Origin: Rhodococcus rhodochrous
GTDB lineage: Bacteria > Actinomycetota > Actinomycetes > Mycobacteriales > Mycobacteriaceae
Reading direction: 5' to 3'
NCBI RefSeq assembly: GCF_900187265.1
Contig: NZ_LT906450.1
Location: 806,001 to 870,000 of the forward strand
Length of the DNA stretch: 64,000 nucleotides
Below are positions 53,193 to 63,190 of the stretch, piece after piece. The notes under the pieces are model-generated. The model was not told the origin of the DNA, did not search any database, and saw only the letters and a program-made list of their open reading frames with translations. The position numbers were made by a program, and so were the translations under genes. Positions within the stretch are counted from its first letter, which is position 1; every line of letters starts with the position of its first letter.

Positions 53193-53969
53193 ATGGCCAA
53201 GCGTCTGGATCTCAAGGACGTCAACATCTACTACGGCAAGTTCCACGCCGTGGCCGACGTGACGCTGTCCGTGCCGCCGCGGAACGTCACCGCCTTCATC
53301 GGCCCGTCCGGTTGCGGCAAGTCCACCGTGCTCCGGTCGATCAACCGCATGCACGAGGTGACGCCCGGCGCCCGTGTCGAGGGATCCATCCTCCTCGACG
53401 GCGAGGACATCTACGATCCGAACGTCGACCCGGTCGGTGTGCGCAAGACGATCGGCATGGTCTTCCAGCGTCCCAACCCGTTCCCCACGATGTCGATCCG
53501 CGACAACGTCGTCGCCGGCCTGAAGCTGCAGGGCGTGCGCGACCGCAGGACCCTCGACGAGATCGCCGAGAAGTCGCTGCGCGGCGCCAACCTGTGGAAC
53601 GAGGTCAAGGACCGCCTCGACAAGCCGGGCGGTGGCCTGTCCGGTGGCCAGCAGCAGCGTCTGTGCATCGCGCGTGCCATCGCGGTCCAGCCCGACGTGC
53701 TGCTCATGGACGAGCCGTGTTCGGCTCTCGACCCGATCTCGACGCTGGCCATCGAAGACCTGATCGGTGAGCTGAAGAGGGACTTCACCATCGTCATCGT
53801 CACGCACAACATGCAGCAGGCCGCGCGCGTGAGCGACCAGACGGCGTTCTTCAACCTCGAGGCGACCGGCCGCCCGGGTGGTCTGGTGGAGATCGACGAC
53901 ACCGAGAAGATCTTCTCGAATCCGAGCCGGAAGGCCACCGAGGACTACATCTCGGGCCGTTTCGGCTGA
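53193..53969 (+). CDS. pstB: Phosphate ABC transporter ATPase PstB
   Basis: A 258-residue ATPase that powers phosphate import (phoT, Rv0820, in the syntenic mycobacterial position). Motifs are Walker [10 protein letters not shown] (about residues 36-44), Q loop [15 protein letters not shown], signature [14 protein letters not shown] and Walker [15 protein letters not shown], with the His switch in [11 protein letters not shown]. The ATG has GGGAGCCGG upstream. A strong hairpin follows directly, and phoU is convergent. Confidence 0.97.
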   Translation: MAKRLDLKDVNIYYGKFHAVADVTLSVPPRNVTAFIGPSGCGKSTVLRSINRMHEVTPGARVEGSILLDGEDIYDPNVDPVGVRKTIGMVFQRPNPFPTMSIRDNVVAGLKLQGVRDRRTLDEIAEKSLRGANLWNEVKDRLDKPGGGLSGGQQQRLCIARAIAVQPDVLLMDEPCSALDPISTLAIEDLIGELKRDFTIVIVTHNMQQAARVSDQTAFFNLEATGRPGGLVEIDDTEKIFSNPSRKATEDYISGRFG

Positions 53970-53985
53970 GTCTTCACCACATACA

Positions 53986-54021
53986 CGAGGCCCCGACCGG
54001 ATCCGTCCGGTCGGGGCCTCG
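53986..54021. terminator. Terminator between pstB and phoU
   Basis: A perfect stem, CGAGGCCCCGACCGG and its complement around a 6-base loop, 16 bases after the pstB stop and 38 bases from the phoU stop. It serves both convergent units. Confidence 0.85.
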
Positions 54022-54058
54022 TCGTTCGGGTACTTACCGAGCCCGGTACTTCCTGGAC

Positions 54059-54766
54059 TCAGTGGTTCTCCGGGTAGACGGTCAGGCTGTCCACCTTCTC
54101 CACGAGCTGACGGATCTCCTCCTCGGTGGGGAGCTTGCCCGTCACGAGGAAGATGACGCGGCGGCCCACCTCGACGGCGTGATCGGCGAACCGCTCGTAG
54201 AAGCGGCCGAGCAGGGTGACGTCGACGGCGGCCGCGACCCCGTGGTCCCACTCGCGGTCCATGAGCACGGTGAACAGGTGACGGTGCAGGTCGTCCATCG
54301 CCTCGTCCTCGTGGTGGAGGCGGGCGGCCCGGGCAGGATCACGGGTCTCGAGGATCTCGCGTGTGGCAGCGCCGAGGGCCACCGCGATCCGTCCCATCTC
54401 GGCGAAGTAACCCTTCACCTCGTCGGGAAGCACGTGCTTGGGATGGCGTCGGCGGGTCGCCTTCGCGATGTGCAGTGCGAGCGCACCCATGCGGTCGATG
54501 TCGGCCACGATCTGGATGCCGCTGACGACGGCACGCAGATCGCCGGCGACCGGACCTTGAAGGGCGAGCAGCTGGAACGCCTTCTCCTCGCAGATCGCGC
54601 CGAGATCGGTGATCTTCTCGTGCTCGTCGATCACCTGCTCGGCGAGAGCGAGATCGGCTTCGAGAAGAGCTCTGGTGGACCGCTCCATCGCGGTCCCGGC
54701 GAGCCCGGCCATCTCCCCGAGGAGATCACCGAGTTCGCCCATCTGTTCGTTGTAGACGACGCGCAT
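54059..54766 (-). CDS. phoU: Phosphate signalling regulator PhoU (PhoY-like)
   Basis: A 235-residue all-helical protein of two PhoU repeats. It begins [20 protein letters not shown]. The repeats carry the metal-binding E/DxxxD patterns in [20 protein letters not shown] and [20 protein letters not shown]. In mycobacteria PhoY proteins link phosphate uptake by Pst to the SenX3-RegX3 system and to persister formation. It is next to pstB but on the opposite strand, as Rv0821c is next to Rv0820. Confidence 0.95.
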   Translation of the reverse strand: MRVVYNEQMGELGDLLGEMAGLAGTAMERSTRALLEADLALAEQVIDEHEKITDLGAICEEKAFQLLALQGPVAGDLRAVVSGIQIVADIDRMGALALHIAKATRRRHPKHVLPDEVKGYFAEMGRIAVALGAATREILETRDPARAARLHHEDEAMDDLHRHLFTVLMDREWDHGVAAAVDVTLLGRFYERFADHAVEVGRRVIFLVTGKLPTEEEIRQLVEKVDSLTVYPENH

Positions 54767-54851
54767 AATGGCACAGCCTACGACCTCGATCGGTCCGAAC
54801 GGCGAGCATCGGATGAACCACAGGTGAACGTCGACGGCCGAACAGTGGTGT

Positions 54852-57359
54852 CTACGTGCACAGATCGTCGGCGGCGTTGGTGATCGCGAGATCGGCGGGG
54901 AGCTCGACCGACGACTCCGACCGGGTCTGGATCTCCATCGGGGCGAGCTGCGTGCCCGCCGGGGTGGGAGCGACGACGGTGCCGTCGAAGCTGGTGCCCA
55001 GGACGATCTCCACGATGCCACCCAGCTGAGCCGAGGGCGGAGCCTCCTGCAGCACCGCACCGGGGAAGGCCGATGCGACCGTCGCGGCGTCGGTCTCCTG
55101 GCCCTCGCTGAAGCGGATCACGGTCTGCTTGCTCGTCCCGGACGCGTAGTTGCCCACCGAGTAGACCGGGAAACCGTAGGCGGCGACCTCCTCGGCGGTG
55201 CGGGCCGCCAGTCCGGACAGACCCGACGCGTTCGAGACCTGCACCGACACCGTCGACGGATCGACCGCGAGCTGCGCGGGCAGCGGTTCGGCCGGGGGAG
55301 CGGCCGCGACCTCCGTCGGGTCCTCCTCCCGCTTCTCACCCGGCAGCGGGAGATCGTCGATGATCGCGGTGAAGATCGCCTTGATGTCGTCCGTGCGGGG
55401 GATCTCGTTGCCCCAATCGTTGGTGCCGGCCGTGGGGATGGTCAGGAAGGACACCGCACCCGCCTCGACGTTCTGCATCGAACGTCCGAGTTTGACGAGC
55501 GACTCGGCGTTGACGTTCTCGACGAAGGTCGCGCGGGTGAAGGCGCCGATGAAGCCGTTGAGCTTCCCGGGGTCGAACAGCACCTTGTTCGACAACGTCG
55601 AGCGCAGCAGCGACGACAGGAACTTCTGCTGCCGGCTGATCCGGCCGTAGTCGCTGTTGCCTTCCTGGTCGATCTTGCGGGCACGGACGTAGTCGAGTGC
55701 CCGTTTGCCGTCGAGCGTGTGGGTGCCGGGAGTCTCGATCAGGGGACCGAGTTCGTTGTCGTACAACGGTATGGAGGTGCACACCTCGACACCGCCGATC
55801 TCGTCGACCATCGATTCGAAGCCGGCGAAGTCGATGCCCACGAAATGGCCGATCTTCAACCCGGACATCTTCTGGATCACCTTGACCAGGCATTTCGGTC
55901 CGCCGAGGGCGTAGGTCGCGTTGAGCTTGTCGCCGTCGGCCGCCGGATACAGCTCGGAGTCGTATTCGCCGGTCGCGCTGTCCCAGCCGCGACAGACCGG
56001 TCGCTCGACGTCCAGGTCGCGCGGGAACGACACCGCGACCACGCGGCTGCGGTCGGCGGGGATGTTGACGAGGATGACGGTGTCGGCACGGGCGCCCTCG
56101 GCGTCGTCGACGGTTCCGGCGCCGATCTCACCGCTCGCGCCGGCGCGGGTGTCGGTGCCGATGATCAGATACGTCTCGTCGCCGGTCTGACCGACCGGAT
56201 CGACGATGTCTTCCGAGTCGATGTCGAGCGCGGCGATCTGGGAGAAACCGGCCTCCGTGGATCGGACGTACCCCCACACCGCCCCGTTCCCGATGAGCGC
56301 GAGGACGGAGACGAACGCAACCACGGCTCTCGTCGCGAACCGGAGACGCTTCTGCTTGCGCTGTTTGCTCTGCGCGAGCCGGCCGAGCGTGGCGTTGCCC
56401 ACCGTGCGGGGCCGAGCGGATCCATGCGCCTTCGCGTCGGGCGTGCCGTCGTTCTCCTCCTCGACGGGCGCCGCAGCGCCCTCGGGGGCCACCGTATCGA
56501 TCTTGACGGTCGGCTGTTCGTTCGCGAGCGACGGTTGCTGTCGAGGGGGAGGCGTCTGTTGCGATCCGGCGGTCCGAGCCGGCACGACGGGAGGTGCCGG
56601 TCGCGGCTCGGCCAGTGGACGTGGCTCTGCGGGCGGTGCGGAGCGCGGGTCCGCGGGAGATACCGGGCGGGAGTCCGCCGGCGGCACCGGGCGCGCGGAC
56701 GGCACCGAAGGCGGGGGAGCCGGTACCGAAGGCGGAGGAGTCGCTATCGAGGGCGGAGCAGACGGGGGGCCGGCCATCCGATCCGGCGCCTGAGTGCGCG
56801 GCGGGACGGGATTCTCCGGCGGCCGGGGACGGGACGGTCCCGGAGGCACCCGGGGAGCACCGGGCCGGACCGGCGGTACGACCGTGGTCGGAGGTCCCGA
56901 AGAGGCCGGCGGCACCGGAGGGGTGGGCGGTCCCGACGGAGTCGGGGGCGGCGTCCTGCGCGGGAGCTCCGCGCGACCGGCATCGTCCTCGGGCGCGACG
57001 TGCCGAGCGGATTCCGGGTCGTGAGGACGGGCGGGAGGTAACGACGAGGTGGACGTGTGCGGCGGATCGGCAGGAGGCGGATCCGTCGGTGGTTCCGACC
57101 GTGGGGACGGATCGGATCGTCGTCCCACCTTGTCGAGCAGTTCGGCGACGGTGAGCTGCTCCGGATCGTCCGAGTCCGCGGCCCGGCGGTTGCGTGCACT
57201 CTCGTGGCGACGCGAATCGGCATCGGTGTCGTCGGAGCGGTGCACCCCACCCGAGCGGCTGCGGCGGGACGAGCGGGATTCGCGGTAGCTGCTGTCGGCT
57301 ATCGGCCGTTCCCAGGGAGCGCGAGGATCCGGGGATCCTGTCTCGTGCTCCTCGTCCAC
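54852..57359 (-). CDS. LytR-CpsA-Psr (LCP) family cell-wall ligase with long proline-rich tail
   Basis: An 835-residue membrane protein. The first roughly 330 residues are cytoplasmic and rich in Pro, Arg and Ser, with many PPxPP runs. One helix follows ([20 protein letters not shown], about 335-360), then the LCP domain (about 380-580, with [39 protein letters not shown] and LDYVRARK) and a C-terminal LytR_C domain (about 690-785, [20 protein letters not shown]). LCP enzymes attach arabinogalactan to peptidoglycan. GTG 57359 gives [22 protein letters not shown] 57386 is possible. Syntenic to Rv0822c. Confidence 0.92.
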   Translation of the reverse strand: MDEEHETGSPDPRAPWERPIADSSYRESRSSRRSRSGGVHRSDDTDADSRRHESARNRRAADSDDPEQLTVAELLDKVGRRSDPSPRSEPPTDPPPADPPHTSTSSLPPARPHDPESARHVAPEDDAGRAELPRRTPPPTPSGPPTPPVPPASSGPPTTVVPPVRPGAPRVPPGPSRPRPPENPVPPRTQAPDRMAGPPSAPPSIATPPPSVPAPPPSVPSARPVPPADSRPVSPADPRSAPPAEPRPLAEPRPAPPVVPARTAGSQQTPPPRQQPSLANEQPTVKIDTVAPEGAAAPVEEENDGTPDAKAHGSARPRTVGNATLGRLAQSKQRKQKRLRFATRAVVAFVSVLALIGNGAVWGYVRSTEAGFSQIAALDIDSEDIVDPVGQTGDETYLIIGTDTRAGASGEIGAGTVDDAEGARADTVILVNIPADRSRVVAVSFPRDLDVERPVCRGWDSATGEYDSELYPAADGDKLNATYALGGPKCLVKVIQKMSGLKIGHFVGIDFAGFESMVDEIGGVEVCTSIPLYDNELGPLIETPGTHTLDGKRALDYVRARKIDQEGNSDYGRISRQQKFLSSLLRSTLSNKVLFDPGKLNGFIGAFTRATFVENVNAESLVKLGRSMQNVEAGAVSFLTIPTAGTNDWGNEIPRTDDIKAIFTAIIDDLPLPGEKREEDPTEVAAAPPAEPLPAQLAVDPSTVSVQVSNASGLSGLAARTAEEVAAYGFPVYSVGNYASGTSKQTVIRFSEGQETDAATVASAFPGAVLQEAPPSAQLGGIVEIVLGTSFDGTVVAPTPAGTQLAPMEIQTRSESSVELPADLAITNAADDLCT

Positions 57360-57548
57360 CGATACCTGCTCTTTCCGCGGTCGCACCGCCTCGTCATCCG
57401 TCGTCGTCCACGTGATCGCTCACCGGCGACCGTCGCGAGGACTCCGCAATGATACTGATCGTCTGTTGCATGTGACCGTGACGCGGCTGTGTCGCACGAC
57501 ATCCATCGGTCGCTCCGCCTGTCCTCCGGGACCACGTGCCGGGACGGG

Positions 57549-58691
57549 TTACCCGCCCGAGTGCATAATGTCGGCGCCCTCGGGCACGCAGGTGTCCTCG
57601 GGGTCGTCGAGCCAGCCGTCGGGCAGAGCGACGCTGCTCGGGGAGCCCTGACGTCCCCGCGGGCCTTCGGCATCCGCGGGGAAGGGCACGTCGTGGTCGA
57701 GTTTGCCCAGCAGGTCGTCGAGCTCGGCGAGCGTCGACACGCGGGCGAGGCCGTTGCGGATCTCCGAACCCGCAGGGAAGCCGCGCAGGTACCAGGCAAT
57801 GTGCTTGCGCATGTCGCGCAGACCGCGGTCCTCGCCGTGGTGGTCGGCGAGCAGTTCGGCGTGCCGTCGCATGATCTGCGTCACCTCACCGAGATTCGGC
57901 GGGGTGGGGATCGGGCGACCACCGAGCGCGGCGCTCAGTTCGGCGAACAGCCACGGGCGTCCGAGGCAGCCGCGACCGACGACGACGCCGTCGCACCCGG
58001 TCTGCGCCATCATCTTCTCGGCGTCGGAGGCGTCGAAGATGTCGCCGTTGCCGAGCACGGGCACATCGGTGACGTGCTCCTTCAACCGTGCGATCTCGCC
58101 CCAGTCGGCCGCTCCCGAATATCGCTGCGCAGCGGTCCGGGCGTGGAGGGCCACGGCCGCGGCACCCTCGGAGGCTGCGATGCGACCGGCATCGAGGTGG
58201 GTGTGGTGTTCGTCGTCGATCCCGATGCGGAACTTGACCGTGACCGGGATGTCGGTGCCCTCGGTGGCGCGGACGGCGGCCGCGACGATCTGCCCGAACA
58301 ACCGGCGCTTGTAGGGGAGGGCCGACCCTCCGCCCTTGCGGGTCACCTTCGGGACCGGGCATCCGAAGTTCATGTCGATGTGGTCGGCGAGGTTCTCGTC
58401 GACGATCATCTTCGCCGCGGCGTAGGTGGTGTCGGGATCGACGGTGTACAGCTGCAGCGACCGCGGTGTCTCGGTGGGGCCGAAGGTGGTCATGTGCATG
58501 GTGACCGCGTGCCGCTCGACGAGGGCGCGGGCGGTGACCATCTCGCACACGTACAGGCCCGACGTGCTGCCGGCCCGTTCGAGTTCGAGTTCGCGGCACA
58601 GCGTGCGGAATGCGACGTTCGTCACTCCCGCCATCGGCGCCAGCACGACCGGGCTGTTCAGTTCGAGCGGACCGATACGGAGGGATGACAT
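57549..58691 (-). CDS. dus: tRNA-dihydrouridine synthase (DusB type)
   Basis: A 380-residue FMN enzyme that reduces uridines in the D loop of tRNA. The TIM barrel starts IGPLELNSPVVLAPMAGVTN. The catalytic Cys is in HIDMNFGCPVPKVTRKGGG (near residue 112), with ALHARTAAQRYSGAADWGEI and VLGNGDIFDASDAEKMM further on. The ATG at 58691 matches the family start MSSLRIGPL. In mycobacteria the orthologue Rv0823c lies between the LCP gene and desA1, as here. Confidence 0.95.
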   Translation of the reverse strand: MSSLRIGPLELNSPVVLAPMAGVTNVAFRTLCRELELERAGSTSGLYVCEMVTARALVERHAVTMHMTTFGPTETPRSLQLYTVDPDTTYAAAKMIVDENLADHIDMNFGCPVPKVTRKGGGSALPYKRRLFGQIVAAAVRATEGTDIPVTVKFRIGIDDEHHTHLDAGRIAASEGAAAVALHARTAAQRYSGAADWGEIARLKEHVTDVPVLGNGDIFDASDAEKMMAQTGCDGVVVGRGCLGRPWLFAELSAALGGRPIPTPPNLGEVTQIMRRHAELLADHHGEDRGLRDMRKHIAWYLRGFPAGSEIRNGLARVSTLAELDDLLGKLDHDVPFPADAEGPRGRQGSPSSVALPDGWLDDPEDTCVPEGADIMHSGG

Positions 58692-58804
58692 GGTACCTCT
58701 GGAAAACGTTGTGTGACAAAGAAATAGCGTGCCCGTCAGGGATGGGCCGCGGAAACGACTGTGCCCGGCACCGAAACCGGCGCCGGGCACAGGATAACCT
58801 CCGC

Positions 58805-58865
58805 GGACTCAGGCGGCGGTGTGCATCCGGACTCAGGCGTCCGTACACATGGGACTCAGGCGTCC
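58805..58865. repeat. Three tandem copies (23-24 bp period) at the desA 3' end
   Basis: GGACTCAGGCG occurs at 58805, 58829 and 58852. The last copy contains the desA stop codon (…GADA, stop, on the minus strand). The others are downstream duplicates of the gene end, with partly diverged spacers. This is the same kind of event as at 12981-13060. Confidence 0.7.
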
Positions 58866-59809
58866 GCGCCGACCTTCTCGCGCTTGGCGGCCTCACGGGC
58901 GAGGGAGCGATCGCGCATCTCCTCGAACCGCCCCGCCTGACGCCCCAGCTCGTCGAGGAAATTGCCGAGCTTGTCGAGATCCTGCTGCGCCTCGCTGCCG
59001 AGATCGCGCTCGAAGATCCTCCACTTGCGCAGCACCGGCATCACGACGTCGTCGAGGTGCTGACGCAGGTCGTAGATGCCGTGCTTGGCCATCAACACAC
59101 CGTTGCGACGGAAGTTCGGCATGCCGGCACCCGGCATCTGGAAGTTCTCGAGCACCTCGACGATCGCGGCGAGCGTCTGGGCCGGAGCGATGTCGATCGC
59201 CGCGTCGCAGATGTTCCGGTAGAAGATCATGTGCAGGTTCTCGTCGGCGGCGATGCGCTGGAGCATCTTGTCGGCGATCGAGTCGTCGCAGGCACGACCG
59301 GTGTTGCGGTGCGACACGCGGGTCGCGAGCTCCTGGAAGGTCACGTAGGCGACGGAGTGGAGCATGCCCGTCGAGTTGGGGGACGCGAAGCCGTTCGTCA
59401 TGTGCTCCATGCGGGCGTTCTCGAGTGCGACGGGATCGACACCGCGCGTGACGACCAGGTAGTCGCGCATGACGATGCCGTGGCGGTTCTCCTCCGCGGT
59501 CCACCGGCCGACCCAGGTGCCCCAGGCGCCGTCGCGCGAGAAGCTCTCGGCGATCTCCCGGTGGTAGGAGGGCAGGTTGTCCTCGGTGAGGAGGTTGGTG
59601 ATCATGGCCGCCTTGGCGACCTCGTCGAGCTTCGACTGCTCGGGTTCCCAGTCGACACCGCCCATCGCGGCGAAGTTCCGGCCCTCGTCCCACGGCACGT
59701 AGTCGTGGGGGTGCCAGTCCTTCGCCATCGAGAGATGCCGGTTGAGGTTCGCTTCGGCCACAGGCTCCAGCTCTCGCAGCAGCTCCAGTTGAGTCAGGAC
59801 TCGCGTCAT
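58856..59809 (-). CDS. desA: Acyl-[acyl-carrier-protein] desaturase
   Basis: A 317-residue soluble di-iron desaturase of the stearoyl-ACP type; the mycobacterial orthologue DesA1 (Rv0824c) acts in mycolic acid synthesis. The iron-binding pairs are RWTAEENRHGIVM (EExxH, near residue 108) and RIAADENLHMIFY (DExxH, near 191). The start MTRVLTQLELLRELEPVAEA and MAKDWHPHDYVPWDEGRNFA are family hallmarks. It lies upstream of dus in the same direction. The end of the gene is tandemly triplicated. Confidence 0.94.
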   Translation of the reverse strand: MTRVLTQLELLRELEPVAEANLNRHLSMAKDWHPHDYVPWDEGRNFAAMGGVDWEPEQSKLDEVAKAAMITNLLTEDNLPSYHREIAESFSRDGAWGTWVGRWTAEENRHGIVMRDYLVVTRGVDPVALENARMEHMTNGFASPNSTGMLHSVAYVTFQELATRVSHRNTGRACDDSIADKMLQRIAADENLHMIFYRNICDAAIDIAPAQTLAAIVEVLENFQMPGAGMPNFRRNGVLMAKHGIYDLRQHLDDVVMPVLRKWRIFERDLGSEAQQDLDKLGNFLDELGRQAGRFEEMRDRSLAREAAKREKVGADA

Positions 59810-59965
59810 GCTCTTCTACCCCTCACATCGGTGTCCGTGTACTCCGCCGGCCTACGGAGGAGGGGAGCCCGGCCGTTCGTCGCCGCGGCACGCGGCGCAC
59901 CGGTGGCCCCCCCACATTCGCCCGGATCACGGTACAGGTCCGGGCGGCCCGATGACAGCACCGTC

Positions 59966-59995
59966 CCGCTCGTGCCGTATCACACGGACGAGCGG
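59966..59995 (-). terminator. Terminator of the DUF937 gene
   Basis: Arms CCGCTCGT and ACGAGCGG with an inner CCGT/ACGG pair, 22 bases beyond the DUF937 stop on the minus strand. The remainder of 59810-60016 has no gene I can support and should contain the desA promoter. Confidence 0.65.
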
Positions 59996-60016
59996 AACGT
60001 GCGGTTCCGGAGGGTC

Positions 60017-60619
60017 TCAGCGCTTGCCGCCACCGAGAAGTCCCCCGAGGAGACCGCCGAGTCCACCACCCGAACTGCCGCCGAGCACGCTGCCGAGGAC
60101 GTCGCCGATCCCACCGCCGGAGGTGGCCGATCCACCACCGGCGTTCTTCAGCAGACCCCCGAGGAGATCGGCGAGACCTCCGCCCTGCGGAGCGCTCGCG
60201 GTGTTCGTTCCCGCACCGCCACCGATCTGCTTGGCGAGATAGGACAGCACGATGGGGGCGATGATCGGCAGGACCTTGGCGATCAGATCGTTCCCGCCGG
60301 CGCCGTTCACGGAACCGAGGGTCGAGATCACCTGGTCCTTCTTGTCGCCGAAGACGTTGGAGACGATCCTGTCGCCGTCCTCGGTGTCGATCCCGTCGAC
60401 ATCGACCTCACCCTCGGCCAGGTTCGACTCGGAATGCTTGCCCAGCGCGGAGAGCAGAGATGCCGCTCCGGTCGGGTTCTGGGCGTTGGCGTCGAGACCA
60501 CCGACGAGGGTGGGGAGCGCTGCGCGGACGGCCGTCTCCGCCGTCGCGTTGTCGACACCGAGTCGCTGCGCCACCTGGTCGACGGGAATGCGGGACATCA
60601 GATCGTCGAGACTTGCCAT
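60017..60619 (-). CDS. DUF937 family protein with Gly-rich tail
   Basis: A 200-residue protein. The DUF937 region (about 1-130) has ASLDDLMSRIPVDQVAQRLG, AVRAALPTLVGGLDANAQNP, DGDRIVSNVFGDKKDQVIST and VLPIIAPIVLSYLAKQIGG. The last 70 residues are a low-complexity Gly/Leu/Ser tail (GGLLGGLLGGGKR). No signal peptide is seen. Some DUF937 proteins resemble YidB, but the function is unknown. ATG 60619 is supported by the family start. It is monocistronic with a terminator downstream. Confidence 0.82.
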   Translation of the reverse strand: MASLDDLMSRIPVDQVAQRLGVDNATAETAVRAALPTLVGGLDANAQNPTGAASLLSALGKHSESNLAEGEVDVDGIDTEDGDRIVSNVFGDKKDQVISTLGSVNGAGGNDLIAKVLPIIAPIVLSYLAKQIGGGAGTNTASAPQGGGLADLLGGLLKNAGGGSATSGGGIGDVLGSVLGGSSGGGLGGLLGGLLGGGKR

Positions 60620-60705
60620 CGTTCCTGCCTTGGCTCGTGGGTGCCCCGAAGTGGCCACCCGGTGCCGAGAGGGTATCGGGACGAAGCCCGTTGCAGCGGG
60701 AGGCG

Positions 60706-61167
60706 TCAGTCGAGCGAGGCGGCGCTCGTCGAAGAACGGCGCAGCGCGATCAGGCAGCACAGCAGTGCGACGAGCGTGCCGCTGAGCAGGAGCACCGTCC
60801 CGTTCTGATTGGTCAGGGTCGTACTGCGATTGAGTTCGACGTACTCGCCGTGGGTCTGGAACAGACGTGTCCAGAACACCGCGGCCGTCGCGACACCGAT
60901 CAGCGTCCCGGCCCAGCCGACGGCCACCGAGTCGAACAGTGCGGCAGCGAGGAGCAGGACCGCGGCGACGACCAGTGGTACTGCGAGGGACTCGTACAGC
61001 GGCAGACCCGGGACCGCGACACCGGCCAGGTCGCCGTCGGGGAAACCGTCGCGCAACGCCGACAGGGGAATCTCGGTGGGTCGTATTCCGCCGACCACCG
61101 GCAGCACCGACCCGATTCCCAGTGCGACAGCGGCCAGGAACAGGCCCAGGTCCACGAAACTGCGCAT
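60706..61167 (-). CDS. Hypothetical four-helix membrane protein
   Basis: A 153-residue protein I do not recognise. It has four predicted membrane helices: LGLFLAAVALGIGSVLPVVG, AVPLVVAAVLLLAAALFDSV, VGWAGTLIGVATAAVFWTRL and GTVLLLSGTLVALLCCLIAL. A polar loop of about 30 residues (GIRPTEIPLSALRDGFPDGD) between the first two is probably outside. The tail is short and Arg/Ser-rich. It is divergent from the next membrane protein. Codon use is like that of its neighbours. Confidence 0.7.
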   Translation of the reverse strand: MRSFVDLGLFLAAVALGIGSVLPVVGGIRPTEIPLSALRDGFPDGDLAGVAVPGLPLYESLAVPLVVAAVLLLAAALFDSVAVGWAGTLIGVATAAVFWTRLFQTHGEYVELNRSTTLTNQNGTVLLLSGTLVALLCCLIALRRSSTSAASLD

Positions 61168-61339
61168 GTTCCTCCCCGGACGATGAACGTTCGATTACCC
61201 CTGCGGCTCACCGTATACAAAGTCGGGCAACCGCACCGGGTGAAATTCGCAGTGCGAAGGGACCTGATCCGAATGCGGTGGTCCGTAGGCTGAGATGCAC
61301 ACCGCAGGTGCACGTACCGATCGGCGAGGAAGGTTCGAT

Positions 61340-61978
61340 ATGGCGGACATGAATGTCGACGAAGCGGGTTCGCGGAAAGGCTTGCCGCCGTGGGCGAAGA
61401 AGACCATCGCCGTGGTCGTGGCCCTGATCGTGCTCGTCATCGCCTACTACACCCTGGCGGCGTTCGTTCCTCGTTGGTGGGCGCAGCGGATCGCGAACCT
61501 CGCCGAGGGCGGCTTCGTGCGCGGCGTGTTGTGGGGTCTGCTCTTCGGCATCCTCTGCACGGCGATCCCCATCGCGCTGCTCTCGTGGATCTGGCAGGTC
61601 CGCAACTGGAAGTACGGCCGCGGGCTGCAGGTCGCCTTCGGCGTGCTCGCGCTGGTGGTCGCGCTACCGAACCTCATGACCCTGGCGGTCGTGCTGGGTA
61701 CCGGGAACGGTGCGCACGCGGGGGAGCGCATCCTCGACGTGGACGCGCCCGGCTTCCGCGGCGCCACGTTGATCGGCGCGATCATCGGAGCGCTGCTCGC
61801 GGTGGTCTTCGTCGTCGCGCTCACCCGTTATCGCAAGCGCGGACGGGATCTGAAGCAGGCCCGCACGGATCTCGAGCAGCGCCGGATCGAGCAGGAACGG
61901 CTCGAAGCGCGCCGTGACGCGGAGAAGGAACTCGGCCGGCACACCGACGACGTCCCGCCCGGCTCCCACCGACTCTGA
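61340..61978 (+). CDS. Hypothetical permease-like membrane protein with basic coiled-coil tail
   Basis: A 212-residue protein with four helices (KTIAVVVALIVLVIAYYTLA, RGVLWGLLFGILCTAIPIAL, GLQVAFGVLALVVALPNLMT, LIGAIIGALLAVVFVVALTR). A C-terminal charged helix (KQARTDLEQRRIEQERLEAR) is likely a cytoplasmic coiled coil. Similar proteins are annotated only as actinobacterial permeases or hypothetical. GAGGAAGG before ATG 61340 decides the start. It is monocistronic and upstream of the tRNA-Lys gene, which is on the other strand. Confidence 0.75.
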   Translation: MADMNVDEAGSRKGLPPWAKKTIAVVVALIVLVIAYYTLAAFVPRWWAQRIANLAEGGFVRGVLWGLLFGILCTAIPIALLSWIWQVRNWKYGRGLQVAFGVLALVVALPNLMTLAVVLGTGNGAHAGERILDVDAPGFRGATLIGAIIGALLAVVFVVALTRYRKRGRDLKQARTDLEQRRIEQERLEARRDAEKELGRHTDDVPPGSHRL

Positions 61979-62062
61979 CGTAGGGCCCGGGCTCCGAAGA
62001 AGACCCCGAAAGGTCCGGGAACGACGAACGCCGGCGTCGCGTACGACGCCGGCGTTGCCCGG

Positions 62063-62135
62063 TGCCCCCAGTAGGGCTCGAACCTACGACCTGCGGATTA
62101 AAAGTCCGTAGCTCTACCAACTGAGCTATAGGGGC
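62063..62135 (-). tRNA. tRNA-Lys (anticodon TTT)
   Basis: A 73-base cloverleaf on the minus strand. The acceptor stem GCCCCTA pairs with TGGGGGC. The anticodon loop CTTTTAA gives TTT, the T arm contains GGTTCGAGCCC and the discriminator is A. CCA is not encoded. Confidence 0.97.
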
Positions 62136-62380
62136 ATGGGCGCACAGTGTAACCACACCGCACGGTGAGCCACGCTGCGCGATCGATGATATCGGACATC
62201 CGGCGGTGCGGGCGCCGCCCGCGACGAATGGAAAAAGGCCCGGGTGCCCACCCCCTGCTCCGCACCCGAGCCGGACAAAGCGTACCACTCGGTGTGTTCT
62301 GTGGAAACCCGGGTCCCGGCGGTGGGGCTCACATTTCACCCGGTGGAACACGGCCCGGAACCGGGGTTGTGGGGGCAGAC

Positions 62381-62386
62381 TAGAGT
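62381..62386 (+). promoter_or_regulatory. -10 box of the TetR-family gene
   Basis: TAGAGT within AGACTAGAGTTGTCT, a short dyad (AGAC/GTCT) that could be an autoregulatory site. It gives a leader of about 38 bases before ATG 62431. The rest of 62136-62380 shows no gene. Confidence 0.45.
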
Positions 62387-62430
62387 TGTCTCGTGGGGGA
62401 ACACAGGAACGTGGAAGGCTGAATTTCCCC

Positions 62431-63090
62431 ATGCCCCGTCAACAGGAGCGTGCGCGTCGTACGCGGGCTGCGATCGTCCGATCGGCAGCCACCGAATTCG
62501 CGCGGCGAGGTTTCGCCGCAGCATCGATCAACGCCATCCTCGAGCAGTCGAATGCCACCAAGGGTGCGATGTACTTCCACTTCGCGTCCAAGGAGGATTT
62601 GGCCCGGGCGGTACTCGACGAAGGGCTCGAGCACTACCGCGCCATCGTCGACAGGTGGATGGACGTCCCCGGTCTCGACCCCTTCGAGCGGCTGCACGGC
62701 CTCATCGGTGATCTCGGTGCGGCCCTGCACGACGACGTGGTCATCGCCGCGGAGTTCCGTCTGGTCACCGAACCCGAGTTCGCGGAGGAGGTCAGGCTGC
62801 GCGGCAGCGTCCTGTGGGGGCGGGCCGGCTACCAGCTGGCACGCGAAGCGCAGGAGAAGGGCCTGTTCCGGCCCGGCGTCGATCTACAGCGTTTCGTCGA
62901 GGCGATCGCGTCGTCGCTCGCCGGTCAGCGCTATCTCGCCGACCTCACCTCACCGGAGACCGACGTCCGCGCACGCTTCGAGGCCTGCGTGGAAGTGCCG
63001 CTCGAGGCGATGGCGTCGGAACAGTGGCTCGCGCAATGGCGGGAGAAGGGTTGGCCGAGCAGGCCCGACAACGACGAATCGACGGCTTGA
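62431..63090 (+). CDS. TetR-family regulator (gamma-butyrolactone-receptor-like)
   Basis: A 219-residue repressor-type regulator. The HTH spans about residues 8-55: RTRAAIVRSAATEFARRGFA, ASINAILEQSNATKGAMYFH and FASKEDLARAVLDEG. The phrase TKGAMYFHFASKE and the ligand domain layout (REAQEKGLFRPGVDLQRFVE, SSLAGQRYLADLTSP) resemble ScbR/ArpA receptors for gamma-butyrolactone signals. No butyrolactone synthase gene is in the window. It is followed by a tRNA cluster, so its targets may be itself or a distant gene. Confidence 0.85.
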   Translation: MPRQQERARRTRAAIVRSAATEFARRGFAAASINAILEQSNATKGAMYFHFASKEDLARAVLDEGLEHYRAIVDRWMDVPGLDPFERLHGLIGDLGAALHDDVVIAAEFRLVTEPEFAEEVRLRGSVLWGRAGYQLAREAQEKGLFRPGVDLQRFVEAIASSLAGQRYLADLTSPETDVRARFEACVEVPLEAMASEQWLAQWREKGWPSRPDNDESTA

Positions 63091-63190
63091 CCTGCTGATT
63101 TGTGATTCGCGAATGCCGTGGCATAAGCTGTCCAAGCTCCCAACGGAACGCCAAACCCGTTGAGGGTGCGGTTCGGAGAGATCCGATCGG

